Of a stretch of DNA of 64,000 nt, positions 34,657 through 44,159 are shown piece by piece. Origin of the DNA: Zhouia spongiae (lineage in GTDB: Bacteria; Bacteroidota; Bacteroidia; Flavobacteriales; Flavobacteriaceae). The first letter of the stretch is position 1. Each line of letters begins with the position of its first letter. The stretch lies in assembly GCF_022760175.1 (NCBI RefSeq), contig NZ_CP094326.1, positions 2,282,804 to 2,346,803 of the forward strand. Reading direction: 5' to 3'. The translations under genes and the position numbers were made by a program. Below the pieces are notes generated by a model. That model saw only the letters and a program-made list of their open reading frames with translations. It was not told the origin of the DNA and made no database searches.

Positions 34657-36458
34657 TGATAAAAAAAATCACATGTCTTTTAGCTGTTGTTCTCTTTACT
34701 TTAACCGGAATAACAGCCCAAAACAATAACTCTTCGGATGCATTAATAAAGAAGCTCGAGGAGCGCCCTTATCCACAATGGTTCAAGGATGCCAAGCTTG
34801 GAATTTTTATCCATTGGGGGTTATATTCCGTACCGGCCTACGGCGGGAAAGAATCGTATTCTGAGTGGTTTTTAAGAGGATTACAAACAGGAAGTCCGCT
34901 GAGAACAGAATATATGAAAAAGAATTTCGGCCCTGATGCTACTTATAAAGATCTGGCACCTCATTTTAAAGCAGAACTATGGGATCCGCAGGAGTGGGCA
35001 CAATTCTTTAAGAAATCGGGAGCTAAATATGTAGTACTGGTTTCAAAACACCATGACGGCTATGCACTGTGGCCAAGCAAATACAATCGAAACTGGAACA
35101 GTGTCGATGTTGGTCCAAAACGTGATATTGTAGGTGAATTAACGGAGGCAGTTAAGGAAGAAGGTCTTAAAATGGGACTTTATTATTCATTGTCAGAATG
35201 GAACCATCCACTACACCGATGGTATACCGATCCGCATGACAGTATCGGAAGGTATGTGAAAGAATATATGGTGCCCCAGTTTAAAGAGGTTATTGGAACA
35301 TATAAGCCTTCATTGATATTCTCGGATGGGGAGTGGTTTAATACTGCCGAGCAATGGCAGGCCGCAGAGCTTATCGATTGGTATTACAATCTGGTGGGTG
35401 ATGATGCAATCGTAAATAACCGATGGGGACATGGATTGGATATTGGTTTTTTAACTCCTGAATACAGTGCCGGTATTAAAGTAACCGACAGGCCTTGGGC
35501 TGAAGTCAGGGGGATAGGGCGTTCGTTCGGATTGAACCGGAATGAGAACCTCGAGGCTTATGGAACATCTGCAGAATTGATTCACAGATTTGCCCAGACA
35601 GTCGCTAATGGCGGAGGAATGATTATTAATGTAGGTCCAAAGGCAGACGGACAGATCCCGCTTATTCAGCAAGAAAGGCTTATCGATTTAGGTAAATGGC
35701 TGGCATTAAACGGGGAAGCTATTTATGGAGCACAACCTTATCAGGTACAGGAACAAGAAAAAGATGTTCAGATAACACGTATAGATTCTGTTATTAATTT
35801 TAATTGGGTTAGAAACTCTCCGGTAAAAGGAATTAAAGAAGATTATTTTACAGCTGATTGGAATGGTTTTATTGTGGCTCCGCAATCGGGTAAGTTCGAT
35901 TTTGAGGTAAAGGCAGATGATGAAGCAGCAGTCTGGATAGATGGCAAAGTGGTAATTAATCAAAATTTCACATCCGCAGGAAGCGATTCAGAGGTGATGG
36001 GAGCTAAAACGGGAGCTTCTACCCAGGGAAGTATAAAACTGAAGAAAGGGATGTTATATCCGATCAGGATCCAGTATCGTGAAAAGAAACAAAATGCCCA
36101 TTTATCTCTATTCTGGAGTACAAAAGGAAAGGAGAAAGAAGTCGTGCCGGCTTCAGCCCTGTTTACAGATAAAGATAAGAACAAACATGGATTGGCAGGA
36201 GTATATGCTTCTAAGAAAACTTATTTATGTTATACGCAAAACAACAGCAATATTTATGCAATAAGTTTTGAATGGCCGGATGATGAGTTGCTTTTAAATA
36301 TTCCTGACCCCGGAAACGGAGCAAAGATCCGGCTAATCGGTTTGGACCGCGATTTGCCGTGGACTTACCAGAACGGAAAATTAAAGGTAGATACCGGCGG
36401 AATAAAATATTCGGAATTGCCGTCTCATATGGCATGGACCTTTAAAATAGCGAAATAA
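34656..36458 (+). CDS. GH29 alpha-L-fucosidase with PA14 domain (2)
   Basis: 600 residues: signal peptide (LLAVVLFTLTGITAQ), GH29 barrel (LGIFIHWGLYSVPAYGGKESYSEW, VLVSKHHDGYALWPS, nucleophile region SLIFSDGEW), then a PA14-like beta-barrel (about 380-480: DYFTADWNGFIVAPQSGKFDF, DEAAVWIDGKVVI) and a short C-terminal beta domain (about 500-600). PA14 modules bind carbohydrate or set substrate access; here it is inserted before the usual C-terminal domain. It is exported to the periplasm or surface. The different architecture from its three GH29 neighbours suggests a different linkage or a sulfated branch. Confidence 0.88.
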   Translation: MIKKITCLLAVVLFTLTGITAQNNNSSDALIKKLEERPYPQWFKDAKLGIFIHWGLYSVPAYGGKESYSEWFLRGLQTGSPLRTEYMKKNFGPDATYKDLAPHFKAELWDPQEWAQFFKKSGAKYVVLVSKHHDGYALWPSKYNRNWNSVDVGPKRDIVGELTEAVKEEGLKMGLYYSLSEWNHPLHRWYTDPHDSIGRYVKEYMVPQFKEVIGTYKPSLIFSDGEWFNTAEQWQAAELIDWYYNLVGDDAIVNNRWGHGLDIGFLTPEYSAGIKVTDRPWAEVRGIGRSFGLNRNENLEAYGTSAELIHRFAQTVANGGGMIINVGPKADGQIPLIQQERLIDLGKWLALNGEAIYGAQPYQVQEQEKDVQITRIDSVINFNWVRNSPVKGIKEDYFTADWNGFIVAPQSGKFDFEVKADDEAAVWIDGKVVINQNFTSAGSDSEVMGAKTGASTQGSIKLKKGMLYPIRIQYREKKQNAHLSLFWSTKGKEKEVVPASALFTDKDKNKHGLAGVYASKKTYLCYTQNNSNIYAISFEWPDDELLLNIPDPGNGAKIRLIGLDRDLPWTYQNGKLKVDTGGIKYSELPSHMAWTFKIAK

Positions 36459-36471
36459 AAACACCGGAAAA

Positions 36472-38718
36472 ATGATAAATAAAACGACACTGTTTGGATG
36501 CTTTATCCCATTGCTTTTAATAATACTGGTCTCCTGCTCAGGTAAGGATGAAGGAGTTAAAATGCCTGTAAACAATACCATCGTTGTAGATGCAGATGAC
36601 ACCAAAGATTCCATTGTCCTAAAAGCAGCCCATGTTGTCCCGACTGCCAATCAGATGAAGGCGCTGGAAGATGAATTTATTGCATTTATTCATTTTGGTC
36701 CAAATACGTTTACGCGTAAGGAATGGGGAGACGGAATGGAAGATCCGAAGATTTTCGATTTAAAAGAACTGGATACAGACCAGTGGTGTAAGGCTATGAA
36801 ATCTGCGGGGATGACAAAAGTCATCCTGACGGTTAAACATCATGATGGTTTTTGTTTATGGCAAAGCAGGTATACCGATCATGGAATTATGTCTACAGGA
36901 TTTCAGGAGGGTAAAGGAGATATTTTAAAAGAATTGTCTGAATCATGTGAAAAGTATGGTTTGAAATTAGGAATTTACTTGTCTCCTGCCGACTTGTATC
37001 AGATTGAAAGCCCGGAGGGGCTATATGGGAATTTGAGTAAAGCTACTGAAAGGACAATTCCAAGAACTGTTGATGGTCGTCCGTTTGAAAACAAAACTAC
37101 ATTTGAGTTTGAGGTGGATGATTACAATGAGTATTTTTTAAATCAGCTTTTTGAGCTGCTTACCGAATACGGTCCCGTTCATGAAGTATGGTTCGACGGT
37201 GCCCATCCAAAGCGTAAAGGAGGGCAACAGTACAATTATATGGCATGGAAGGAATTAATTCAGAAACTCGCTCCTGAAGCAGTGGTTTTTGGTAAGCAGG
37301 ATATTCGCTGGTGTGGTAATGAAGCAGGTGCTACACGAGATACAGAGTGGAATGTTATTCCCTATCAGGAAGATCCGAATGCGATGAACAGGTTTGGTGA
37401 TTTAACAGTTAAAGATATAGGAAGCAGAGAAAAATTATACGAAGGGAAGTTTTTACATTATCAACCGGCAGAAACCAATACATCAATTCGCGAAGGTTGG
37501 TTTTACAGAGATGATACCGATCAGGAAGTTAGAAGTGTAGATGATGTATTCGATATTTATGAACGCTCTGTGGGGGGGAATTCTGTTTTCCTGTTGAATA
37601 TCCCGCCAAACCGCGAAGGTAGGTTCTCGGCGAGAGATGTGGAAGTTTTAGAAGAAACCGGAGCCCGGATTAAAGAAACTTACACCAGTAACCTGTTATC
37701 GGACGCTAGCGAAATAAAAGATTTAACAGATGAAGATAAAAGGGATTATGTGTTATTGGATACAAACAACAGTATTGAGTTTACCTCAGAGGCGCCAATC
37801 ACCATCAACAGGTTTGTTATTCAGGAAAAAATAGATACGCATGGTGAACGTATAGAAGAACATGTTTTAGAAGCTTTTATCGATGGAGTGTGGAAGGAAA
37901 TTAAGAGAGCCACTAATGTGGGGTATAAAAGAATATTAAGATTCCCGGAGGTAACAGCCCGGAAATTCCGCTTTAAGGTATTGCAATCAAGATACCGGCC
38001 TGCAATTTCATTTATTGGGGCTTATTATTATGAATCTCGTCCTCCTCAGCTGGATATTACCAGAGATCGAAACGGAAGCGTAACAATTATTCCTGAAAAG
38101 GATGAGTTCGGATGGAAGCCCCATGGTGCCAATTCGCAGGATGTCATGAAGGCAAATATGGAAATCAGGTATACAACCGACGGAACAGTTCCTTCTAAAG
38201 AATCTGAATTATATACCAGGCCCTTTGAATTTGATCACGGTGATATCAAGGCTGTGGCATTCATTAAGGCTAACAAGGGGAGTGTTGCTATAGAGACGTT
38301 CGGTATCAGGAAAAATGCATGGAAAGTAATCAAAACAGATAGCCGTCACGGAGAACACCTTGCTGAAATGGCAATTGATGCCGATCCTGATACTTACTGG
38401 CAGTCTGGGAAATCAGGGGAGTCACACTATATTATAATCGATCTGGGTAAAACAGAAGAGTTTAACGGATTTGCATACACGCCACAAAAGGAAAACGCTG
38501 AGGGAATGATGGAAAAAGGTGCATTTCTGGTTAGTGCAGATGGTAATACCTGGAAAAAAGTATCAGACTTCGAGTTTGGTAATCTGATCAACGATCCGGT
38601 GACGAGAAAACATACATTCAATACATCAGCTAAAGGAAGGTTTGTAAAAATATCGTCGACAAGAATTGCCGGGGGACATAGTGGTTTGAGTATTGCCGAA
38701 ATAGCAATATTGAAGTAA
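36472..38718 (+). CDS. GH29 alpha-L-fucosidase, subfamily B-like, with discoidin modules (3)
   Basis: 748 residues with a lipoprotein signal (LLLIILVSCSG). The barrel has FIAFIHFGPNTFTRKEW, VILTVKHHDGFCLWQS and the nucleophile motif HEVWFDGAHP, features of the GH29-B group that cuts alpha-1,3/1,4-linked fucose. Two F5/8-type C (CBM32-like) domains follow (about 415-520 and 620-748), separated by a chitobiase-C-like segment (YTTDGTVPSKESELY). The lipid anchor and binding modules suggest it acts on the cell surface on large or branched substrate. It begins 13 nt after gene 2 of the GH29 set. Confidence 0.88.
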   Translation: MINKTTLFGCFIPLLLIILVSCSGKDEGVKMPVNNTIVVDADDTKDSIVLKAAHVVPTANQMKALEDEFIAFIHFGPNTFTRKEWGDGMEDPKIFDLKELDTDQWCKAMKSAGMTKVILTVKHHDGFCLWQSRYTDHGIMSTGFQEGKGDILKELSESCEKYGLKLGIYLSPADLYQIESPEGLYGNLSKATERTIPRTVDGRPFENKTTFEFEVDDYNEYFLNQLFELLTEYGPVHEVWFDGAHPKRKGGQQYNYMAWKELIQKLAPEAVVFGKQDIRWCGNEAGATRDTEWNVIPYQEDPNAMNRFGDLTVKDIGSREKLYEGKFLHYQPAETNTSIREGWFYRDDTDQEVRSVDDVFDIYERSVGGNSVFLLNIPPNREGRFSARDVEVLEETGARIKETYTSNLLSDASEIKDLTDEDKRDYVLLDTNNSIEFTSEAPITINRFVIQEKIDTHGERIEEHVLEAFIDGVWKEIKRATNVGYKRILRFPEVTARKFRFKVLQSRYRPAISFIGAYYYESRPPQLDITRDRNGSVTIIPEKDEFGWKPHGANSQDVMKANMEIRYTTDGTVPSKESELYTRPFEFDHGDIKAVAFIKANKGSVAIETFGIRKNAWKVIKTDSRHGEHLAEMAIDADPDTYWQSGKSGESHYIIIDLGKTEEFNGFAYTPQKENAEGMMEKGAFLVSADGNTWKKVSDFEFGNLINDPVTRKHTFNTSAKGRFVKISSTRIAGGHSGLSIAEIAILK

Positions 38719-38727
38719 GAATAGCGT

Positions 38728-40329
38728 ATGAAAAGAGCAGCTGTATATTTGGTCATAACTCTGGTAGCCGTTTTCGTTTTGTGGCTGGTTTCGTGTAAAT
38801 CGGAAACAAAAGAAAATACAGGCACCGAAAAAGCAGAGGAGTTGCCGAATATCATTTATGTATTGGCAGATGACCTGGGGTATGGAGACTTACAGGCATT
38901 CAACCCCAATGGTAAGATATTAACTCCACATCTTGATCAACTGGCATCAGAGGGGATGATGTTTACAGATGCACATACATCTTCTGCCGTTTGTACTCCT
39001 ACACGATACGGGATTCTTACCGGCAGATACAATTGGAGAAGTCCGCTTAAAAGCGGAGTGTTAACGGGGACTTCTGAAGCTTTAATACCCAATAACAGGG
39101 CAACGGTAGCTTCGTTGCTCAAAAAAAAGGGATATACGACAGCCTATATTGGCAAATGGCATTTAGGATGGAACTGGGCCAGAAAGGATTCATTAAAAGG
39201 TCTTGGTCCCGGCTGGAATGATACCGATTATGACAATATTGATTTTACGGCTTCGGTTTCTAATTCCCCGAACGATTTAGGGTTTGATTATGCATATGGA
39301 CATTCAGGCTCTTTAGACATGGCACCTTATGTTTATGTGGAAAACGAACAGGTAACAGCGCAACCGGATAGAGTTACAGTAGATACAAGCAAATATGGTT
39401 GGTGGAGAAAAGGGCCTACCGGAGCCGATTTTCACCACGATGATGTTACACCTAATTTTTTCAGAAAGACCTTTAAGTATATCCGGCAGCAAGCTAAAAA
39501 AGAACAGCCTTTTTTCTTGTATCTGCCTTTACCATCGCCACACACACCGGTTTTGCCAACCAAAGAGTGGCAGGGTAAAAGCGGGATGAATCCGTATGCA
39601 GATTTTATGATGATGATAGATGATTATATGGGGCAACTTGCAAAGGCGATCAGAGAGGCGGGAATTGAAGAAAATACCCTTGTCGTGTTTACGAGTGACA
39701 ACGGATGCTCGCCACAGGCTGATTTTGAGCTGTTAGCGAAGTATGGTCATAATCCGGGCTATGTTTACAGAGGGCATAAGGCAGATATCTATGAGGGAGG
39801 GCACCGGGTTCCGTTCATTGTAAAGTGGCCTGGAGTAATTAAGCCAGGAACCGTTTCTGATGCAACGATATGTACGACCGATTTCTTTGCAACCTGTAGC
39901 GATATTATCAACATTAATTTAACGAATAACGGGGGAGAAGATAGTTTTTCCATGTACCCTTTGTTTAAAGACCCGAATACTACAGAATATAAGAGAGACT
40001 TTACTGTTCATCATTCCATTAATGGGAGTTTTGCAATAAGAAAAGGAAGGTGGAAGTTGATTTTTTGTTCCGGATCCGGTGGGTGGAGCTACCCAAAACC
40101 GAATACCGGGGATGTAGAAGGCCTTCCCGATTATCAGTTATACGATATCATTAGCGACCCTTCTGAAAAAAACAACGTAATAGAGAAATACCCTGAAGTT
40201 GTTAATGAATTAGAAAGTTTAATGGCTGCAGCCGTTAAAAACGGAAGAACGACTCCGGGAACACAACAAGAGAATGATGCACCTATGAATGGAAAGGCAT
40301 GGAAACAAATTGAAATATTTAATGAGTAA
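38728..40329 (+). CDS. S1-family sulfatase (1), formylglycine type
   Basis: 533 residues with a lipoprotein signal (LWLVSCKSET). The formylglycine motif is C89-T-P-T-R in SSAVCTPTRYGILTGRYNWRS; metal ligands are in IIYVLADDLGYGD and VFTSDNGCSPQ, and the catalytic region has YIGKWHLGW. It removes ester sulfate from a carbohydrate. With the GH29 genes it should act before or between fucosidase steps. Activation needs a maturase that is not in this window. SusCD-independent lipid anchoring puts it at the outer membrane or facing the periplasm. The sulfate position is not predictable. Confidence 0.9.
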   Translation: MKRAAVYLVITLVAVFVLWLVSCKSETKENTGTEKAEELPNIIYVLADDLGYGDLQAFNPNGKILTPHLDQLASEGMMFTDAHTSSAVCTPTRYGILTGRYNWRSPLKSGVLTGTSEALIPNNRATVASLLKKKGYTTAYIGKWHLGWNWARKDSLKGLGPGWNDTDYDNIDFTASVSNSPNDLGFDYAYGHSGSLDMAPYVYVENEQVTAQPDRVTVDTSKYGWWRKGPTGADFHHDDVTPNFFRKTFKYIRQQAKKEQPFFLYLPLPSPHTPVLPTKEWQGKSGMNPYADFMMMIDDYMGQLAKAIREAGIEENTLVVFTSDNGCSPQADFELLAKYGHNPGYVYRGHKADIYEGGHRVPFIVKWPGVIKPGTVSDATICTTDFFATCSDIININLTNNGGEDSFSMYPLFKDPNTTEYKRDFTVHHSINGSFAIRKGRWKLIFCSGSGGWSYPKPNTGDVEGLPDYQLYDIISDPSEKNNVIEKYPEVVNELESLMAAAVKNGRTTPGTQQENDAPMNGKAWKQIEIFNE

Positions 40330-40341
40330 ATATAGCTAATA

Positions 40342-41193
40342 ATGAAATTAATAAGATTTGGAGAGCCTGGAAGAGAAAAGCCAGGCGTAATTGTAGAAGG
40401 AAAAAGATTAGACGTATCGGGTTTCGGTTCAGATTATACGGAACAGTTTTTTGAAACAGACGGTTTAGAGCGTTTAAATAAATGGCTGGAGATACACCAG
40501 GGCGATTGTCCGGTTGTAGATGAAGGAGCACGTTTGGGAGCTCCAATTAGCCGTCCGTCGAAAATTGTTTGTGTTGGTTTAAATTATGCCAAACATGCAG
40601 AAGAAAGTGGAATGGCTATTCCTAAAGAACCGGTATTGTTTTTTAAAGCAACAACGGCAATTGTGGGCCCGAATGACGATTTGATCATTCCACGTGGGAG
40701 TGAGAAAACAGATTGGGAGGTAGAGTTGGCTGTAATTATCGGCAAAAAAGCATCTTATGTTACAGAAGAAGAAGCTATGGATTATGTAGCCGGGTACGCA
40801 TTGCATAACGATTATAGTGAAAGAGCCTATCAACTGGAAAGAGAAGGACAGTGGGTTAAAGGAAAAAGTAATGATACGTTTGCTCCGTTAGGCCCTTTTT
40901 TAGCAACCAAAGAGGAAATCGAAAATCCACATAACTTGAACTTGTGGTTAAAACTTAATGGGGAAATGATGCAGAACAGCAATACCTCAGATTTTGTTTT
41001 TGATATCCCGAAACTGGTAAGTTATATCAGCGAGTTTATGACCTTGTTACCGGGGGATGTTATTTCAACAGGAACACCTTTTGGCGTTGGACTCGGATTA
41101 GATCCGCAACGCTATCTGAAACCCGGAGATGTTGTAGAGTTGGGAATAGAAGGCCTAGGAAGCGCAAAACAAGTAGCCAGGGCATATCAATAG
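40342..41193 (+). CDS. FAH-family hydrolase, probable 2,4-diketo-3-deoxy-L-fuconate hydrolase
   Basis: 283 residues of the fumarylacetoacetate hydrolase fold: PSKIVCVGLNYAKHAEE, the metal-binding EVELAVIIGKKA, GYALHNDYSERAYQ and WVKGKSNDTFAPLGPF, and the C-terminal GDVISTGTPFGVG. In the oxidative fucose pathway such an enzyme cleaves 2,4-diketo-3-deoxy-L-fuconate to pyruvate and L-lactate. It is cytoplasmic (no signal) and sits between two sulfatase genes. The lactate dehydrogenase at the end of the locus would use the second product, which supports the assignment. Confidence 0.8.
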   Translation: MKLIRFGEPGREKPGVIVEGKRLDVSGFGSDYTEQFFETDGLERLNKWLEIHQGDCPVVDEGARLGAPISRPSKIVCVGLNYAKHAEESGMAIPKEPVLFFKATTAIVGPNDDLIIPRGSEKTDWEVELAVIIGKKASYVTEEEAMDYVAGYALHNDYSERAYQLEREGQWVKGKSNDTFAPLGPFLATKEEIENPHNLNLWLKLNGEMMQNSNTSDFVFDIPKLVSYISEFMTLLPGDVISTGTPFGVGLGLDPQRYLKPGDVVELGIEGLGSAKQVARAYQ

Positions 41194-41212
41194 TGAAATA
41201 TTAATTTTTAAT

Positions 41213-42667
41213 ATGAGATTAAGAAGGAAAATAGGATTAGCAAGCATGTTGTTTTTAAGCCTTTCTTGTAAAAGGGAAAAGTTTGTAGAAGCACATGCCA
41301 GACCTAATATTATTTTCCTTTTTACTGACGATCAGAGCTATAAGGATGTGCACGCCCTGGGTAATCCGGAAGTAATTACCCCAACCATGGATGCTTTAGT
41401 AGAAAGAGGAATTACATTTACGAATGCCTATAATATGGGAGGATGGAACGGAGCCATTTGTGTAGCATCAAGAGCCATGATTATTAGTGGCCGGACTGTT
41501 TGGAATGCGCAGGAAATTTCAAAGTCTTACAGTCAAAATAAGGAATTGGATAAAACCTGGCCCAGATTAATGGAAAAAGCCGGCTATGAAACCTATATGA
41601 CCGGGAAATGGCATGTTCAGGCTAAACCTGAGGCCGTTTTTAATCATGTAGGGCATGTGTTAAGGGGGATGCCTTTCGATACGCCTGAAGGCTATAACCG
41701 ACCTCAGAATGAAAATGATACCGCCTGGCAACCCTGGAAGAAAGAATATGGCGGCTATTGGAAAGGAGGGAAACATTGGAGTGAATTGGTAAGAGACGAT
41801 GCGCTATCTTTTCTCGACAGTGCAAATGTTAAAAGAAACCCTTTTTTTATGTATATAGCTTTTAACGCTCCCCATGACCCCAGGCAATCGCCCAAAGAAT
41901 ATGTAGATATGTACTCTTTGGATAGCCTCAAAATACCGGAAAGTTTTTTACCCGAGTACCCTTATGATGAAGCCATGGGGGCGGGAAAAAACCTTAGAGA
42001 TGAAAAACTGGCTCCTTTCCCCCGGACCGAGTACTCGGTAAAAGTCAACCGCCAGGAGTATTATGCTATTACGACCCATCTTGACGATCAGTTTAAAATA
42101 ATTTTGGATAAGCTTAAAGCAACGGGACTCGATAAAAATACATATATCTTTTTTACTTCAGATCACGGTCTGTCTGTGGGTGAACATGGACTGATGGGGA
42201 AACAGAGCATGTACGATCATAGCGTAAGAGTGCCTTTAGTTATTGTAGGGCCGGACATCCCTAAGGGTAAAAAAATCGAGCATGATGTTTATTTACAAGA
42301 TCTAATGGCGACGACTCTTGATCTTGCCGATGTCCGTAAGCCGGAGTATGTGGAGTTCAGTAGTTTGCTTCCATTTATAAATAATGAAAAAGATAAAGGA
42401 AATTACGAAGCCATTTATGGATGTTATGAGAAGTCGTCCCAGAGAATGATTAGAAAGGATGGATATAAATTAATAGTATATCCTAAAATCAGTAAAATTC
42501 TCTTATATGATTTAAAGAGTGATCCGCAGGAATTGTTAAATATTGCAGACGACCCTGATGAAAAAGGCCGGATAGAATTTTTGCTGAAAGATTTGATACA
42601 ACTGCAACTCGAAATGAAAGATACGCTTAACCTTCAGGCTCTTTTGGATAAATGGACTGAGGCGTAA
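41213..42667 (+). CDS. S1-family sulfatase (2), CxAxR variant
   Basis: 484 residues with a lipoprotein signal (SMLFLSLSCKRE). The formylglycine motif is C83-V-A-S-R in AICVASRAMIISGR: Ala replaces the usual Pro, still within the accepted C-x-(P/A)-x-R pattern. Metal ligands lie in IIFLFTDDQSYKD and FFTSDHGLSVGEHGLMGKQSMYDHSVRVP, which resembles the iduronate/choline-sulfatase-like groups. It likely attacks a different sulfate position from the other two sulfatases in the locus. Confidence 0.88.
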   Translation: MRLRRKIGLASMLFLSLSCKREKFVEAHARPNIIFLFTDDQSYKDVHALGNPEVITPTMDALVERGITFTNAYNMGGWNGAICVASRAMIISGRTVWNAQEISKSYSQNKELDKTWPRLMEKAGYETYMTGKWHVQAKPEAVFNHVGHVLRGMPFDTPEGYNRPQNENDTAWQPWKKEYGGYWKGGKHWSELVRDDALSFLDSANVKRNPFFMYIAFNAPHDPRQSPKEYVDMYSLDSLKIPESFLPEYPYDEAMGAGKNLRDEKLAPFPRTEYSVKVNRQEYYAITTHLDDQFKIILDKLKATGLDKNTYIFFTSDHGLSVGEHGLMGKQSMYDHSVRVPLVIVGPDIPKGKKIEHDVYLQDLMATTLDLADVRKPEYVEFSSLLPFINNEKDKGNYEAIYGCYEKSSQRMIRKDGYKLIVYPKISKILLYDLKSDPQELLNIADDPDEKGRIEFLLKDLIQLQLEMKDTLNLQALLDKWTEA

Positions 42668-42714
42668 AACATAATTAATTTAACACAGCAAATTTAAAAG
42701 GTTTTTATAAGCAT

Positions 42715-44133
42715 ATGGATATAGGTTTTAGTGATTCAAAGAGGCATTTGATCTTTATTATATTTCTTCTGATGTGTTTATCGGTTAATGCCAAAATATG
42801 GCTTCCTTCGATATTATCCGATCATATGGTTCTTCAGCAGCAAAGCGAAGCTACTATTTGGGGGTGGACTACCCAATCGGCCGAAACAATAACGATTACC
42901 ACTACCTGGACAGATAGCATTTATACAACCAAAGCATATCAAGGAAAATGGTCACTAAAAGTTCCGACACCCAAGGCAGGAGGGCCATACATAATTGCTG
43001 TTAAAGGTCACGAAACTGTTATCCTGAAAGATGTTTTAATAGGCGAGGTTTGGTTTTGTTCCGGACAGTCTAATATGGAATGGTCGCCATTGAAAGGCCT
43101 GGAGAATGCAGAACAGGAAATTAACGCGGCTCATTATCCGAAGATCAGGTTTTTTACGGTAAACAAGAAAAAGGCAGCTTACAAACAAGACGATACAAAT
43201 GGCGATTGGGAGGTTTGTATGCCTGAAACTATGAAAAATTTTAGTTCTGTGGCCTATTTTTTCGGCCGTGAACTATACACTAAACTCGGTGTCCCGGTGG
43301 GATTGATTAATTCGAGCTGGGGGGGCACACCGGTTGAACCATGGATAGAAAAAGAAATAATAGAATCGGATCCAGATTTAAAACGGTCTGCTGAACAAAT
43401 TACAGATCAAGTTTGGTGGCCAAGAGATCCGGGGACTACCTATAATAGTATGGTTCATCCATTCTTAAACTTTACGATTGCCGGAACTATTTGGTATCAG
43501 GGAGAATCTAACAGGGGAATTGCCAATTCATATTACAAATCGTTTCCACTGTTAATCAAAACATGGCGTAATGCTTGGCATAATGATTTCCCGTTTTACT
43601 TCGTACAGATAGCTCCTTTTAAGTATGGTGATTCTAAAACAAATAGAGAGGCGGCATTTATCAGAGATGCTCAGTTAAACACGCTAAAAACAGTAAGTAA
43701 TACCGGAATGGTGGTTACTAATGATATAGGAGACTTAAACAACATCCATCCCACCAACAAACAAGACGTAGGTAAGAGGTTAGCCCTTTGGGCCCTGGCT
43801 AAAACCTATGGCGTTAAAGAGATTGACTACAGCGGACCTGTATATAAAGGCCATCAGATTCGAGGTAGCAGGATACTGGTGAGTTTTGATTATGCTGAAA
43901 AATTAACTGCCGGAGAAAGAACAATAAGTAGTTTTGAGATAGCAGGGAACGATAAAGTTTTTTATCCTGCCAAAGCAGAAATTAAAGGAAACAAAGTGCA
44001 GGTATGGTCCAAGGAAGTACCAAACCCGGTTTCTGTCAGATTCGGCTTCACAAATGATGCCTTACCGGACTTATTTAATGAATCCGGTCTTCCGGCATCT
44101 GCTTTCAGGACAGATAACTGGAAATCGAATTAA
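42715..44133 (+). CDS. sialate-O-acetylesterase-type carbohydrate esterase
   Basis: 472 residues with an N-terminal hydrophobic signal (LIFIIFLLMCLSVNA). The beta-sandwich start IWLPSILSDHMVLQQ and the catalytic GQSNMEW, WGGTPVEPW and WYQGESN motifs mark the SASA/DUF303 esterase family, with a C-terminal His in DLNNIHPTNKQDVG. It removes O-acetyl groups from sugars in the periplasm. Algal fucoidans are often acetylated, which fits its place among fucosidases and sulfatases. It lies directly before the triple-esterase gene. Confidence 0.85.
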   Translation: MDIGFSDSKRHLIFIIFLLMCLSVNAKIWLPSILSDHMVLQQQSEATIWGWTTQSAETITITTTWTDSIYTTKAYQGKWSLKVPTPKAGGPYIIAVKGHETVILKDVLIGEVWFCSGQSNMEWSPLKGLENAEQEINAAHYPKIRFFTVNKKKAAYKQDDTNGDWEVCMPETMKNFSSVAYFFGRELYTKLGVPVGLINSSWGGTPVEPWIEKEIIESDPDLKRSAEQITDQVWWPRDPGTTYNSMVHPFLNFTIAGTIWYQGESNRGIANSYYKSFPLLIKTWRNAWHNDFPFYFVQIAPFKYGDSKTNREAAFIRDAQLNTLKTVSNTGMVVTNDIGDLNNIHPTNKQDVGKRLALWALAKTYGVKEIDYSGPVYKGHQIRGSRILVSFDYAEKLTAGERTISSFEIAGNDKVFYPAKAEIKGNKVQVWSKEVPNPVSVRFGFTNDALPDLFNESGLPASAFRTDNWKSN

Positions 44134-44159
44134 CTCATATGAGATTTGAGATCATCTAT